From Diploptera punctata (lineage: Eukaryota > Arthropoda > Insecta > Blattodea > Blaberidae): 64,000 nucleotides of DNA. The notes under the pieces are model-generated. The model saw nothing but the letters and a program-made list of their open reading frames with translations, did no database searches and was not told the origin of the DNA. How positions within the stretch are numbered: position 1 is the stretch's first letter; the number at the start of each line of letters is the position of its first letter. Made by a program: the position numbers and the translations under genes. The stretch spans positions 620,001 to 684,000 of the forward strand of contig JASPKZ010005710.1 in NCBI GenBank assembly GCA_030220185.1, in the 5' to 3' direction. Positions 50,223-60,344 of this stretch are shown here, piece after piece.

Positions 50223-50271
<49 letters not shown>
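50223..50271. repeat. (TA)n microsatellite
   Basis: About 24 perfect TA units. Confidence 0.95.
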
Positions 50272-50275
<4 letters not shown>

Positions 50276-51029
50276 CAAATACAATTAATCGCAATATAAC
50301 CATTCTTAGTTACAGCTATAATAATTGTGCAGAAAAATATTTTTTATAAATAATAAAAAACCAAAGTAATTTAGTATTTGTTTTATATTTTGTCATCGAG
50401 ACTTGTTAGAAATAAATGTTTTGTACGTGCTGTTGTTTTAAATATATTATAATTTATATTTTATTATCTTGATCATACATTTTGTAATTTAAATAATGAA
50501 TTACGTGTTTTAAAGACTTTTCCGGATTGATTGATTTTTGTTTGTAGCCACGTCAGGATTTTACATTAGGAACTTTGAATTAATTTTATTTAAAGACATT
50601 GTATAACCCCGATAAAATATATTTTTATTACGCGCTGGGGGTATATAACATTTTCGAAAGATTAGCTCATGTTGATATTATGCTTTTAGTATGAATGGAT
50701 ATCTTTTAGAAATGCACGTCCATGCTGAATCCATTGTTCAATCGGCGAAACCGAGTAATACAACTAACGTTAGAATATTATATTATTAATTTTATATTAT
50801 TTTATTTCAAAATTACAAGTTATTTTGGATACATATATCCAAAAATATAAATTTAATGTGACAATTATAATATGTTTAGCTATGATATCACGTGTAAAAT
50901 ATTGTATTTACGATAATCGTTTGTCTTCTGTCTATATTGTCTATCGAATTTCTGTCTAAATTATACGCGGAGTAATATTTTGTCTCACAATTTGAGATTG
51001 AATTTATGTGAATTGAATATCAAGAACAT
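50272..51029. other. intron sequence without recognised features
   Basis: AT-rich intron of the Gly-rich gene. No repeat copy or exon was recognised. Confidence 0.45.
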
Positions 51030-51110
51030 CCAATATGTCTTCCTCCGAGGAGTGATTTTGGAAATAAACAGGATGAAAATCCTACAAATTAAGTTTAAGA
51101 AGAAGAAGAA
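51030..51110 (+). mobile_element. LINE-D 3' end
   Basis: TCTTCCTCCGAGGAGTGATT, GAAATAAACAGGATGAAAAT and a GAAGAAGAAG tail match the reversed LINE-D end at 57833-57900. Confidence 0.85.
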
Positions 51111-51424
51111 GAAGAATATCAAGATTAATAATATATTTTTTAATATGGCAAAGTAAATTTTACGGTAAATTAATCAATTGACATTTAATAAAAACACGTT
51201 CACAAATTAAATCCAAAATAAATTATCGATTATCTTTTCAACGAAGTCCGTATCACTAGCAAAAATAATTTTTGTCACTCGTCACTATTTTTCATCGCGA
51301 ATTTAGAAGAAATATTTTTTTTCTGTCACAGAATAAAACACCGCATTTTCCATTATGTTCGAGTATCACTAGTTATTAAGATTTTCGTCGACGTGTTTTG
51401 GTGAAGTAGTTGGTCCTTGCTTAC

Positions 51425-51442
51425 CAATGCCAAAGTTTTCAT
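51425..51442 (-). CDS. secreted glycine-rich protein, exon 1 coding part
   Basis: ATG at 51442 begins MKTLAL, followed by the donor TTG|GTAAGC (51424). A first exon encoding only a few signal-peptide residues, with a phase-0 intron, is a common design in insect cuticle protein genes. The 2.15-kb intron contains a MITE, a SINE-C, a TA microsatellite and a LINE-D tail. Confidence 0.85.
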
Positions 51443-51495
51443 GATGAGTGGTAAGCTCCCAGACGGATGTCAGATGTTGAGAGCTGGATACGCTA

Positions 51496-51532
51496 ACTGA
51501 TGCTTTTCCAACACCATCCAGCCTCTTTTATA
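51496..51532 (-). promoter_or_regulatory. core promoter of the Gly-rich gene
   Basis: TATAAAAG at 51532-51525 is followed by the arthropod initiator TCAGT (51500-51496). The initiator A (51498) is about 34 bases downstream of the first T of the TATA box, correct spacing for a TATA/Inr promoter. The predicted 5' UTR is 56 nt. Confidence 0.8.
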
Positions 51533-51935
51533 TCAAAATTTTCTCCTGACGTCAGCCATGCTTGTATTGGCTAAAGAGAGAAGGGGCATTGTTGATTTCT
51601 TCCTCTTCGTGGGAGATAGAAAGAGAGAGAAAGATAGAAAGAAAAAGTGGAACTCTTGTCCGTATCAGAAAGTAGGCTCTCTTCTCACATCTTCTAATAA
51701 TTGTCCTCGTCTCACGATAAATGATCTCAGGAAGAAGTTATACGATATATGGGGTTGTATATGCAAACTTGTGTATGTAGTTTTTAGAGGCCAGGGTCAA
51801 TAAATGTGCCCCTGTATACACAAATGAACGGTCGTACGTTTTCCCTATAAAATTGAATGTTATCGTCAATTCACTTTTCATTTCAAAATCAACAGCTGAA
51901 TACGGTTATATATATGGTATGATAAGAAAAATAAA

Positions 51936-52005
51936 TGCCTGGACGGGATTCGAACCCGGATCTCTGAGTCTGTACCTCAGCGTGATATCCATTACACTAC
52001 CAGGC
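51936..52005 (-). other. tRNA-like sequence, left arm
   Basis: Cloverleaf-capable: TA at positions 8-9, a GTG/CAC D stem, a perfect CTGAG/CTCAG anticodon stem with loop GTACAGA (triplet ACA), and a T arm CCGGG-TTCGAAT-CCCG. The acceptor stem pairs six of seven. An ACA anticodon is not a normal animal tRNA. It is more likely a tRNA-derived promoter module than a gene. Confidence 0.5.
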
Positions 52006-52237
52006 GAATCCAATTCAAACACTTATTTTTCTTATATATGTATTATACTCTCCATTATTACTAGATTATAACATCGATAAAGCGTCACTGCTATAAAGTA
52101 AAATAAATATTCTCTTTAATTTGCTTACTTGATATAGTCAGCTACTAGATGGCAGTGAAGATAGTGTTCTCGCGACATCTAGTAATAATGGAGAGTATAA
52201 TACATATATAAGAAAAATAAGTGTTTGAATTGGATTC

Positions 52238-52307
52238 GCCTGGTAGTGTAATGGACATCACGCTGAGATACAGACGCAGAGATCCGGGTTCGAATCCCGT
52301 CCAGGCA
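52238..52307 (+). other. tRNA-like sequence, right arm
   Basis: Mirror copy of 51936-52005 with CTGAG/CGCAG in the anticodon stem, so one pair is lost, and loop ATACAGA. T arm and acceptor are preserved. Confidence 0.5.
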
Positions 52308-52389
52308 TTTAATTTTCTTATCATACCATATTAAGCTTGCATTGCTCAATGTTAAAGATTTAATTATAACATATATATATATATATATC

Positions 52390-52465
52390 ATCATCTGCAT
52401 TCATGGATTAGGTCTGTTGACCCGTTCCGATTTCAGCCCATCTCTTTCTAGGTCTGCCCACCTTA
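52390..52465 (-). mobile_element. LINE-E 3' end
   Basis: Reverse complement of the last 75 bp of the copy at 6890-7300, including the end of the GRPRKRW-coding block, GGTCAACAGACCTAATCC and the GAT tail. Confidence 0.85.
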
Positions 52466-52472
52466 TATATAT

Positions 52473-52786
52473 GTCCACCGATGTGGTCTCGAGGTAGCGT
52501 ACTGCCTTGTCACGCAGCGGGCCCGGGTTCGATCCCCGGTCGGGGCAGTTTTTCTGGGTGAGGTTTTTATCGGGGTTTTTCCTCACCTGTAAGACAAATG
52601 TCAGGAAATCATATGGCCATCATCATCAACCTTATCATTATCATCTCATCATCATCATCCTTCACCGGTGTGGAAAGCAACGGGAAGCTACCACACCTAC
52701 ACAATTCCCTAGTAAAACTGCAAGCATAGTATGAAAATGCTATGATTGCAGTGAAGGACCTGCCTTCGGGCAGAATTACTATGGAT

Positions 52787-52790
<4 letters not shown>
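52473..52790 (+). mobile_element. SINE-B copy
   Basis: Complete except for a small loss after GTAAGACAAATGTCAGGAAA. It is followed by (TA)n at 52785-52820, extending the ATGGATGGATA end. Confidence 0.92.
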
Positions 52791-52821
<31 letters not shown>

Positions 52822-52824
<3 letters not shown>

Positions 52825-53156
52825 CACCGCTGTAGTCTCGAGGTAGCGTGCTGCCTTCTCACGGAGCGGGCCCGGGTTCGATCCCCGCTCGGGACAGTTT
52901 TTCTGGGTGAGGTTTTTATCGGGGTTTTTCCTCACCTGTAAGACAAATGTCAGAAAACTTTAAGGCCCAAACGGTCCCCGAAATCATATGGCCATCATCA
53001 TCCTTATCATTATCATCCTCATCCTTCACCGGTGTGGAAAGCAACGGGAAGCTACCACACCTACAATTCCTTAGAAAAGCTGAAAAGAATAGCATGAAAA
53101 TGCAGCCTATGATTGCAGTGAAAGACCTGCCCTCGGGCAGAATTACTATGGATGGA
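52822..53156 (+). mobile_element. SINE-B copy
   Basis: Full-length, head to ATGGATGGATG. It starts directly after the (TA)n tail of the previous copy, so it probably inserted into that tail. Confidence 0.92.
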
Positions 53157-53175
53157 TGTATGTATATATATAAAG

Positions 53176-53775
53176 TACCATTTTCTCCTCTGTTTGTCAA
53201 CCTATCTTTTTTTCTTTAGTAGCTATTTACGACCTTTAGCGTTATTAATATAGAAAATTGAAAACAGTTCTGCCGTTTTTAACTGCAAGGCAGTGTTATA
53301 GAAAATCTCCATGGTGCAAGAGTTAAATTTCTTCCAAGAGTAGCATGTGATGTACGAAGGCCATGTCAAAGAAAATCTGCCGTTTTTAACTGCAAAGCAC
53401 TAAAATCCAACGCCAAAGCTCCTATTTAAATATAGGGGAGTAATACATCTACATATCAGTTAAAATACCTTTTTCTCCACTGTCTGTCGACCAATTTTAT
53501 TATTTTTTATTTATTTATTTATTGTTGTTTAGAAGATACTTAAGAACTTCAGTGTTATCAATAAAAATGGAAACAGTTCTGTCGTTTTTAACTACAAGAC
53601 AGTGTTTACGGAAAATCTCCATGTTGCAAGAGTTAAATTTCTTCCAGAGAAGCATGTGATATATGAAGGCCATGTCCTAAAAATAATCTGCCGTTTTTAA
53701 CTGCAAGGCACTAAAATCCAACGCCAAAGCTCATATTTAAACTATAGGGAAGTCATACATGTACATGTGTTAATC
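53176..53775. repeat. about 300-bp tandem direct duplication
   Basis: Two units (about 53176-53475 and 53476-53775) share AGTACCATTTTCTCCTCTGT-like starts, CTGCCGTTTTTAACTGCAAG, AAAATCTCCATGKTGCAAGA, AAATTTCTTCCA and AAAATCCAACGCCAAAGCTC. Each unit also contains the phrase CTGCCGTTTTTAACTGCAA twice. They are clearly diverged, so the duplication is not recent. Origin unknown. Confidence 0.75.
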
Positions 53776-53784
53776 ATAAAGATA

Positions 53785-53940
53785 GACGATCATTCTGCCA
53801 GTGTAGGGGTGACATGTAGTCAGCATGTCAGGTCTCCCAGCCGTTATAGCTGGTTTTCTCAACGTGGAACCGCTGCTCCTTATTGTAGCTACCCAAATTC
53901 CTCACGATATTAGGTGCTAATTTATAATACTATCACCCCA
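53785..53940 (-). mobile_element. SINE-D internal fragment
   Basis: Minus-strand match to the SINE-D middle: CCAGTGTAGGGGTGACATG, CCCAGCCGTTATAGCTGG and GTAGCTACCCAAATTCCTCA (plus-strand text). The head and tail are missing. Confidence 0.8.
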
Positions 53941-53955
53941 TCATCAGTTACACTC

Positions 53956-53957
<2 letters not shown>

Positions 53958-53990
<33 letters not shown>
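53958..53990. repeat. (TA)n microsatellite
   Basis: About 15 TA units between SINE-D and LINE-A fragments. Confidence 0.9.
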
Positions 53991-53993
<3 letters not shown>

Positions 53994-54014
53994 TTTGTGA
54001 GGTATAAAAATTTC

Positions 54015-54530
54015 TGATTCTCTTGACATACCAACTCCTTTCAAAAAACGTTAAACTGAAAATATATAAAACTATTATTCTACCAGTTATATTATATGGA
54101 TGCGAAACATGGACTCTTACTTTAAAGAAAGAAAGGAGATTATGAGTATTTGAGATTAAGTTCTTAGGAAAATTTTTGGAGAGATGAACAGACAGGTGAA
54201 CGGAGAAGACTAACATAACAGTGAACTGCATGGTCTTTATAAAAAGCCAGATGTAATAAGAACAGTTAAGTCTCGTAGACTGTGATGGGCAGGACATGTG
54301 GCACGAATGGGGAATGAAAGAGTTGCATGGAAGCTTCTTGTAGGAAAACCAGAGGCAAAACACCCAGTTGGTAGACCAAGAATTAGGTGGGAGAATAACA
54401 TTAAATATGATTTAGAGGAAGTAGATTATACAGGGGATGATTGGAAAACATTATCTCAGGATAGGGATGTATGGAGAGCTTATGTCCGCGCGGCAATGAA
54501 CCTACGGGTTCGATAGTGCCAGTGAATTAG
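54015..54530 (+). mobile_element. LINE-A 3' fragment
   Basis: Covers the YKTIILPVILYGCETWTL block to the end. The open part 54298-54516 reads MARMGNERVAWKLLVGKPEA through IKYDLEEVDYTGDDW to MNLRVR. Upstream frames are broken by indels near 54150-54200. Confidence 0.9.
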
Positions 54531-54750
54531 TTATAAAAAACTCTGATTCAGTTATGATTATGGTCGAAATTCGACCACTTGGTAAACACTAGTTATAATA
54601 ATTATTGTTTCCAAACAAAAATTTATATCTGAAAATTAATACCAAATGAAATGCTGAAGGTGGATCATGATTCTGAGAGGCCTTCATAGTATTAACCACT
54701 TGGCAGAGTTTCTTAAACAGACATTTAATTGAGTTGAATATGACTAATAT

Positions 54751-55074
54751 CCATCCATCCATAGTAATTCTGCCCGAAGGCAGGTCCTTCACTGCAATCA
54801 TAACATTTTCATGCTATGCTTTGCTGCTTTCTAAGTGTGGTAGCTTCCCGTTGCTTTCCACACCGGTGAAGGATGATGATAAGGATGATGATGGTGATGA
54901 TGGTCATATGATTTCGGGGACCGTTTGGCCCTTAAAGTTTTCCTGACATTTGTCTTACAGGTGAGGAAACACCCCGATAAAAACCTCACCCAGAAAAACT
55001 GCCCCGACCGGGGATCGAACCCGGGCCCGTTGCGTGACAAGGCAGCGCGCTACCTCGAGACCACAGCGGTGGAC
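54751..55074 (-). mobile_element. SINE-B copy
   Basis: Full-length and reversed: 3' end ATCCATCCATCCATAG at the left, head ACCACAGCGGTGGAC at the right. Confidence 0.92.
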
Positions 55075-55159
55075 ACTTCTGATATATCAGGTACTTAATT
55101 TAACAATATTAGCAGCATGCCCTATTACAATGTAATATTACATATTCTATGTTACACAA

Positions 55160-55436
55160 TTGTAACTAACTCACTGACACTTTCAAACCCGTAATTCATG
55201 GCCGCCCATATATAAGCTCTCCATACATCCCTATCCTTAAGTAATGTTTTCATCCCCTGTATAATCTACTTCCCTCAAATCATGGTTAATGATATACTCC
55301 CACCTCATTCTTGGTCTATCTACTGGGCAGTTTCCCTCTGGTTTTCCTATAGAGTTTCCAAGTCCCTTTTTCACTCCCTATTCGTGCTACATTTCCTGCT
55401 CGTCGGAATCTACGAGATTTAACCGCTCTTATCTCC
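55160..55436 (-). mobile_element. LINE-A 3' fragment
   Basis: Reversed and frame-broken, from CTCACTGACACTTTC to the region coding RRLRWAGHVAR. Its 5' side is cut by SINE-B. Confidence 0.8.
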
Positions 55437-55446
55437 CAAAATAGTT

Positions 55447-55792
55447 CATCCATCCATCCATAGTAAATCTGCCCGAACGCAGGTCTTTCACTGCAATCAT
55501 AGCATGTTCATGCTATGCTTGCAGCTTTACCAGGGAATTGTAGGTGTGATAGCTTCCCATTGATTTCCACACCGGTGAAGGATGATGATGATAATGATAA
55601 GGGTGAGGATGATGATGATGGCCATTTTGATTTAGGAGACCATTTGGGCCTTAAAGTTTTCCTGACATTTGTCTTACAGGTGAGGAAAAACCCCGATAAA
55701 AACCTCACCCAGAAAAACTGCCCCGACCGGGGATCGAACCCGGGCCCGCTGCGTGACAAGGCAGCACGCTACCTCGAGACCACAGCGGTGGA
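55447..55792 (-). mobile_element. SINE-B copy with 10-bp TSD
   Basis: CAAAATAGTT flanks it at 55437-55446 and 55793-55802. Full length, reversed. Confidence 0.92.
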
Positions 55793-55949
55793 CAAAATAG
55801 TTAATAATATACAATAATTTAAAATTATTTTTTATACTTGGTCCTTTCGTACTAAAGTATCATAAAATTTAATATATAGAAACCAACCTGGCTCGCGCCG
55901 GTTTGAACTCAGATCATGTAAGAATTTAAAGGTCGAACAGATCTATTGG

Positions 55950-56215
55950 TTATTGTGGTCTCGAGGTAGCGTGCTGCCTTGTCACGCAGCGGGTCTGGGT
56001 TCGATTCCCGGTCGGAACAGGCTCCTGGGTGAGGTTTTTCGGGTTTTTTCCTCACCTATAAGACAATTGTCAGGAAGCTTAGAGCCTAACGGTCCCCGAA
56101 AATCATCCGTCCATCATCCTTTCAACGGTGTGGATATCAAAGGGGAAGCTACCACACTTACAATTCCCTAGTAAAACTGCAAAGCATAGCATGAAAATTA
56201 CTATAGGATAGAATT
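55950..56215 (+). mobile_element. diverged SINE-B copy
   Basis: Starts within the head (TGTGGTCTCGAGGTAGCG), keeps box B as GGGTTCGATTCCC, and has small deletions in the body; the 3' module is incomplete. Confidence 0.85.
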
Positions 56216-56390
56216 ATACCTGGTTTCCCATAAAGATCATGCAGCTCACTGTTTTGTAGTCTTCCCCGTTGCTGTCTGTTCATCTCTCTCTTTGGTCCAA
56301 AAATGTTCCTAAGATCTTTATTCTCAAATGCTCGTGATCTTTTCTTCTCCATGTTTCGCATTCATATATTATATCGGGGAGAATAACAGC
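56216..56390 (-). mobile_element. LINE-A internal fragment
   Basis: Reversed match to the VFENKxLRxIFGPKRExN...LxNSELHDLYGKP region (56158-56361 minus frame). Confidence 0.75.
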
Positions 56391-56403
56391 TTTACTCATT
56401 ATA

Positions 56404-56717
56404 GTCCACCGCTGTGGTCTCGAAGTAGCGTGTTGCCTTGTCACGCAGCGGGCCCGGGTTCGATTTCCGGTCGGTTTAGGCTCCTCGATAAGGTTTGTTT
56501 CCGGGGTTTTCCTCACCTATAAGACAAATGTCAGGAAGCTTAAGGCCCAACGGTCCCCGAAAATCATCCGGCCATCATCATTATCCTTATCATTATAATC
56601 CTTCAGCGGTGTGGAAAGCAACGGAAGCTAGCACACCTATAATTTCCTAGTAAAGATGCAAAGCATAGCATTTTCATGCTATGATTGCAGCGAAAGATCT
56701 ACCCTCGGGCAGAACAC

Positions 56718-56718
<1 letters not shown>
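56404..56718 (+). mobile_element. SINE-B copy
   Basis: Full-length but diverged: AGGCTCCTCG replaces GTTTTTCTGGG after the head, as in the copy at 55950, suggesting a subfamily. It is followed by (TA)n at about 56710-56757. Confidence 0.9.
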
Positions 56719-56763
<45 letters not shown>

Positions 56764-56771
56764 CATACATA

Positions 56772-57124
56772 TATCCATCCATAGTAATTCTGCCCGAGGT
56801 CAGGTCTTTCACTGCAATCATAGTATTTTCATGCTATGCTTTGCAGCTTTACTAGGGAATTGTAGGTGTGGTAGCTTCCCATTGCTTTCCACACCGGTGA
56901 AGGATGATGATGATTATGATGATGATAATGATAAGGATGATGATGTTGATGATGGCCATATGATTTCGGGGACCGTTTGGGCCTTAAAGTTTTCCTGACA
57001 TTTGTCTTACAGGTGAGAAAAAACCCGATAAGAGCCTCACCCAGAAAAACTGCCCCGACCGGGGATCGAACCCGGGTCCGCTGCGTGACAAGGCAGCGCG
57101 CTACCTCGAGACCACAGCGGTGGA
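56772..57124 (-). mobile_element. SINE-B copy
   Basis: Full-length, reversed. It forms an inverted pair with 56404-56718, separated only by (TA)n. Confidence 0.92.
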
Positions 57125-57832
57125 CTTTATATATATATATATATCTCCTAGTGTGTAGATACGTTCTTGTGAAAGCTCATTGATGTTTTACAACGGTATT
57201 ATGAAAAAGTGATTATAATGAATTTCAACCCAGTATTTGAGACAATTCTGGAAAAACCTCATTTAGGTTAGTCAGTGCTGAGACCTCGCGAAAGCGAGTC
57301 TCAAATTCTGTTATTTGAGCCATCTACCTTGATGACTGTAATAGATACTGTAAGCATTAAGAGGGGGAAAATAAATCCACCTGAACCGGTATTTGAATCA
57401 CAAATCTATGAATCAACGTTTTACCATTTAATTATCCAAACAAATCTCTCACGTCAAGCTCAAATCCTGTCTAATCTCTCACTATAAACAACGAAAACTG
57501 CTTTTACCTGCTTTAACAGGGTGCTACAACTACTGTACTAAAGAGTGGGCATTTTGGTAGGATGACTGGAGAAAACGACACTGTAGCTAACTAACTAGAT
57601 ACATATATTAGGAAAATGTAACGATTTGGAATATTGGAGGCGTCAGTTATTACCGGAAAGATTTCTAAATTCAAATCGTGAAAGATTGGCATGCTATGAG
57701 TTATTGGTAAGCCCAGAAAATTGGATAAACTGGGGTAGATTTCTGGACAAAACGCAGAAAATTAGAACAACACTCATTCATGAATAAATAAATATGTTAA
57801 CAAATTGCAATACCATTACTTCTTCTTCTTCT
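57125..57832. other. mostly unassigned stretch
   Basis: 57590-57785 has a frame LLPERFLNSNRERLACYELL followed by VSPENWINWGRFLDKTQKIR that looks protein-like but was not identified. The rest shows no recognisable feature. Confidence 0.3.
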
Positions 57833-58510
57833 TAAACTTAATTTGTAGGATTTTCATCCTGTTTATTTCCAAAATCACTCCTCGGAGGAAGACGTACTGG
57901 ATGTGCATTCACTGTCTATCCATCTCTTGGCTGGTCTTCCTCTTGTTCTTCTCCCGTCCATTGGTCTATCTTGTTTAGCTCTTTTTACAAGCCGGTTTTC
58001 TTCCATTCTTTCTATATGACTCTTGCAATATTTTCGTCTATCTATAATAAATTTGGTTATGTCTTGAATATGACATTTGTCCCTAATTTCTGTGTTGTGT
58101 ATTTTATCAAATAATGTTTTCCCCTGAATAGTTCTTAAGATTTTCATTTCGCATGTGCTTATTATTTGTGTAGTTTTTGTTGTATCAGCCCTAGTTTCTG
58201 CTCCATATACGATAATTGGTCGAACTATCGTTTTGTATATGCGGGTTTTGCTTTCTATTGTCATATGTTTGTTGCGCCAAATTAAATCTTTCATAGATCC
58301 TGATATTTGTGCTGCTTTATCAGCTTGTTTCTTTACTACTTTTATTAAATTTTAGCGTTTTTTATTAATATACCTAAATAATTAAATTCTGACACTTGTT
58401 CTATAATTTTTCTTTCCACTTCTAATTTGCATCTTACTGGTTCTTTTGATATTGTTAAGCATATTGTCTTATTCGTGTTAATTTACATATTGTATTTTTT
58501 GGCATCTATA
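57833..58510 (-). mobile_element. LINE-D 3' fragment
   Basis: Minus-strand coding for NTNKTICLTISKEPVRCKLE and EFNYLGILI, then the frame at 57875-58294. The 3' end GAAATAAACAGGATGAAAAT and GAAGAAGAAG tail match 51030-51110. It is 5'-truncated after the RT active site. Confidence 0.85.
57875..58294 (-). CDS. LINE-D RT C-terminal frame (139 codons)
   Basis: MKDLIWRNKHMTIESKTRIY, KTIVRPIIVYGAETRADTTK, CEMKILRTIQGKTLFDKIHN, IDRRKYCKSHIERMEENRLV and TRGRPAKRWID. The (V/I)YGAET and EMKxLRxIxGKTxxDKIxN blocks define this LINE group. It stops at SSTSSSEE just before the 3' UTR. The catalytic part of the RT is not included. Confidence 0.8.
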   Translation of the reverse strand: MKDLIWRNKHMTIESKTRIYKTIVRPIIVYGAETRADTTKTTQIISTCEMKILRTIQGKTLFDKIHNTEIRDKCHIQDITKFIIDRRKYCKSHIERMEENRLVKRAKQDRPMDGRRTRGRPAKRWIDSECTSSTSSSEE

Positions 58511-58619
58511 TTAAATTACTTCTTAATAATTCTAATTAACTAAGTTAATGTATAATGTGATTGTATTGTTATATAATTGTAATATTATTGTGTTTTCTTT
58601 TTTGTTTTAAGTATATTAT

Positions 58620-58750
58620 TATCAAACATCAGCCTATTGTAACGGACTGTCAACAGCACGTACGGCTTACTGCCCGTGCGATCCATATTTGTAAATAACA
58701 TTGTATGTATCTTACTTTTAGTTTAATAAAGTCCTTATTTATGTATGTAT
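58620..58750 (+). mobile_element. possible LINE 3' UTR
   Basis: AACGGACTGTCAACAGCACG, CGATCCATATTTGTAAATAA and AATAAAGTCCTTATTTATG look like a LINE 3' UTR with terminal repeats. There is no coding sequence and no second copy in the window. Confidence 0.35.
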
Positions 58751-58751
58751 G

Positions 58752-59110
58752 TAACTAACATACTGCCACTATCAAACCCATAAGTTCATGGCCACGCGGA
58801 CATAAGATCTCCATATATCCCTGTCCTGAGCTAATGTTTTCCAATCATCTCCTATATAATCTATTTCCCTCAAATTATGGTTGATGTAATTCCCCACCTC
58901 ATTTTTTGATCTACCAACTGGGCGTTTTCCTTCTGGTTTTCCTATAAAAAAACCTTTCATACACCTCTTTCATCCCCCATACGTGCCACATGTCCTGCCC
59001 ATAGGAGTCTATGAGATTTAACTGTTATATCTGGGTTCCTATAAAAACAATGTAGCTCACTATTATGTAGTCTTTGCCACTCACTTGTCTGTTCATCCCT
59101 CTGTGGTAGA
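58752..59110 (-). mobile_element. LINE-A 3' fragment
   Basis: Reversed LINE-A end with coding for FIGKPEGKRPVGRSKNEVGN and LHNSELHCFYRNPDI in broken frames. Confidence 0.87.
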
Positions 59111-59159
59111 AAAAAGCTCACAAGAATCAATGTTCTGTAGTTTATAATAAACAGTATAA

Positions 59160-59940
59160 CATATTCTTCTTCTTCTTCACTTCGTGGTTTAGGCAAGAGT
59201 TGCCTGTTCCGTCTTCACTAATAGATCTAAGACCATCTCTTCCGAGGACGTCCGACATCTCTTCTTCCTCTCGGAAAATAATGGAAGATTTTATTTGGTA
59301 ATCTACTTTCTTCCATTCTTTCTACATGTTCTTTCCACTGTATCTTGTTGTTAAATATATTTTCTTTTATGGAGTAGATCTGCAGTTCTTCACGGATATC
59401 CTCGTTTCTTATCTGGTCCATTATAGTGCAGCCTTTTACTCTTCTTAAAAATTTCATTTCCGCCGTAGCCGAGCGGTTAAGGTAGGAAGCCTTGGCGCAG
59501 AGCTACGGGACTTGCGCTGGTTCGAGTCTCCATGGGGGAAGAAATTTTCTCATGGTATTGCGGCCAGTATGGGACCGGTGCCCACCCAGCATCGTGAGGC
59601 AATTGGGTAGCTACAATAAGTAGCGGCTCCAGGTTGAGGAACCAGCTATAACGGCTGGGGGACTCGACATGCTAACCACATGTCACCCCTACACTGGCTG
59701 TTGATCATCTACCTCTGTGATTGACACATGTGGATGTGAAGGGCCAGCAACCGGCTGGTAAAAGGGCAACCGCTGAAAAGTGTAAAGACCCTCAATCGGA
59801 AAAATTTCATTTCGGCTGCTTGAATTTTACTTTCTTGTTTGGTAGTGGTAATCCAAGATTCACTCCCATACAAAAGGACAGGGACAGCCATTGTTTTATA
59901 AAATTTTAATTTTGTTTGTTTATGGGCTTTATTATTGAAT
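59160..59940 (-). mobile_element. LINE-E 3' fragment interrupted by SINE-D
   Basis: Right part (59801-59940): AVPVLLYGSESWITTTKQES and KIQAAEMKFF. Left part (59160-59460): KFLRRVKGCTIMDQIRNEDI and GRRDVGRPRKRW. Removing the SINE and one TSD copy rejoins EMKFLRRVKGC in frame. Closely related to 6890-7300. Confidence 0.87.
59461..59800 (+). mobile_element. full-length SINE-D with 13-bp TSD
   Basis: AAAATTTCATTTC lies at 59448-59460 and 59801-59813. Head GCCGTAGCCGAGCGGTTAAG with box B GGTTCGAGTCTCC; 3' end AAAGACCCTCAATCGGA. Confidence 0.93.
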
Positions 59941-60344
59941 GTTCTATTTATTGTACCACAAATAGCTTGAAACAGTATAACATATTATTTATTCAAATGT
60001 TATAAAAGTGATCCTTGCAACATAATTCTGACTGTAGAATTGTTACAGAACAATTTGTGAGTAGAAATTGTGTGGGAATTTAGCAGAGATTATGAACTTG
60101 GATACTAATTAAATGTAATGAACAGATGAGTGAAAGGATAGCTTAGTGTGTGAATTCTGCTTGATACATTAAGCTTTCAAGAAGAAAGCGTGCGGCTATT
60201 TAAAATGTAGATTTGTGTGTAAAAGTAAATCCAACCAGTACTTGTAAGAAATTTTGGATAGTTACTGAGAACAATAAATTTTACTTTCTCATGAGATTTC
60301 AGGTTTATTTAAATTACGACTTCATGGATTAATTGGTTTTTATG
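59941..60344. other. unassigned stretch
   Basis: AT-rich, with no recognised gene or repeat copy. Confidence 0.4.

Larger units (their letters stand above)
51905..52335. repeat. foldback element with tRNA-like arms
   Basis: Arms about 51905-52070 and 52180-52335 are inverted. From outside in, each has TATGGTATGATAAG, a tRNA-like sequence, GAATCCAATTCAAACACTTA and ATTATACTCTCCATTATTAC. The spacer is about 110 bp. The arms differ at a few positions only. Confidence 0.8.

Noticed and set aside
51936..52307. Two tRNA genes
   Set aside because: An ACA anticodon is not used by normal animal tRNAs, the acceptor stem has a mismatch, and both lie inside inverted-repeat arms. Kept as tRNA-like only.
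37956..57124. SINE heads as functional tRNA genes
   Set aside because: Box A and B are present but the acceptor and anticodon stems do not form proper tRNAs, and each head runs into a SINE body.
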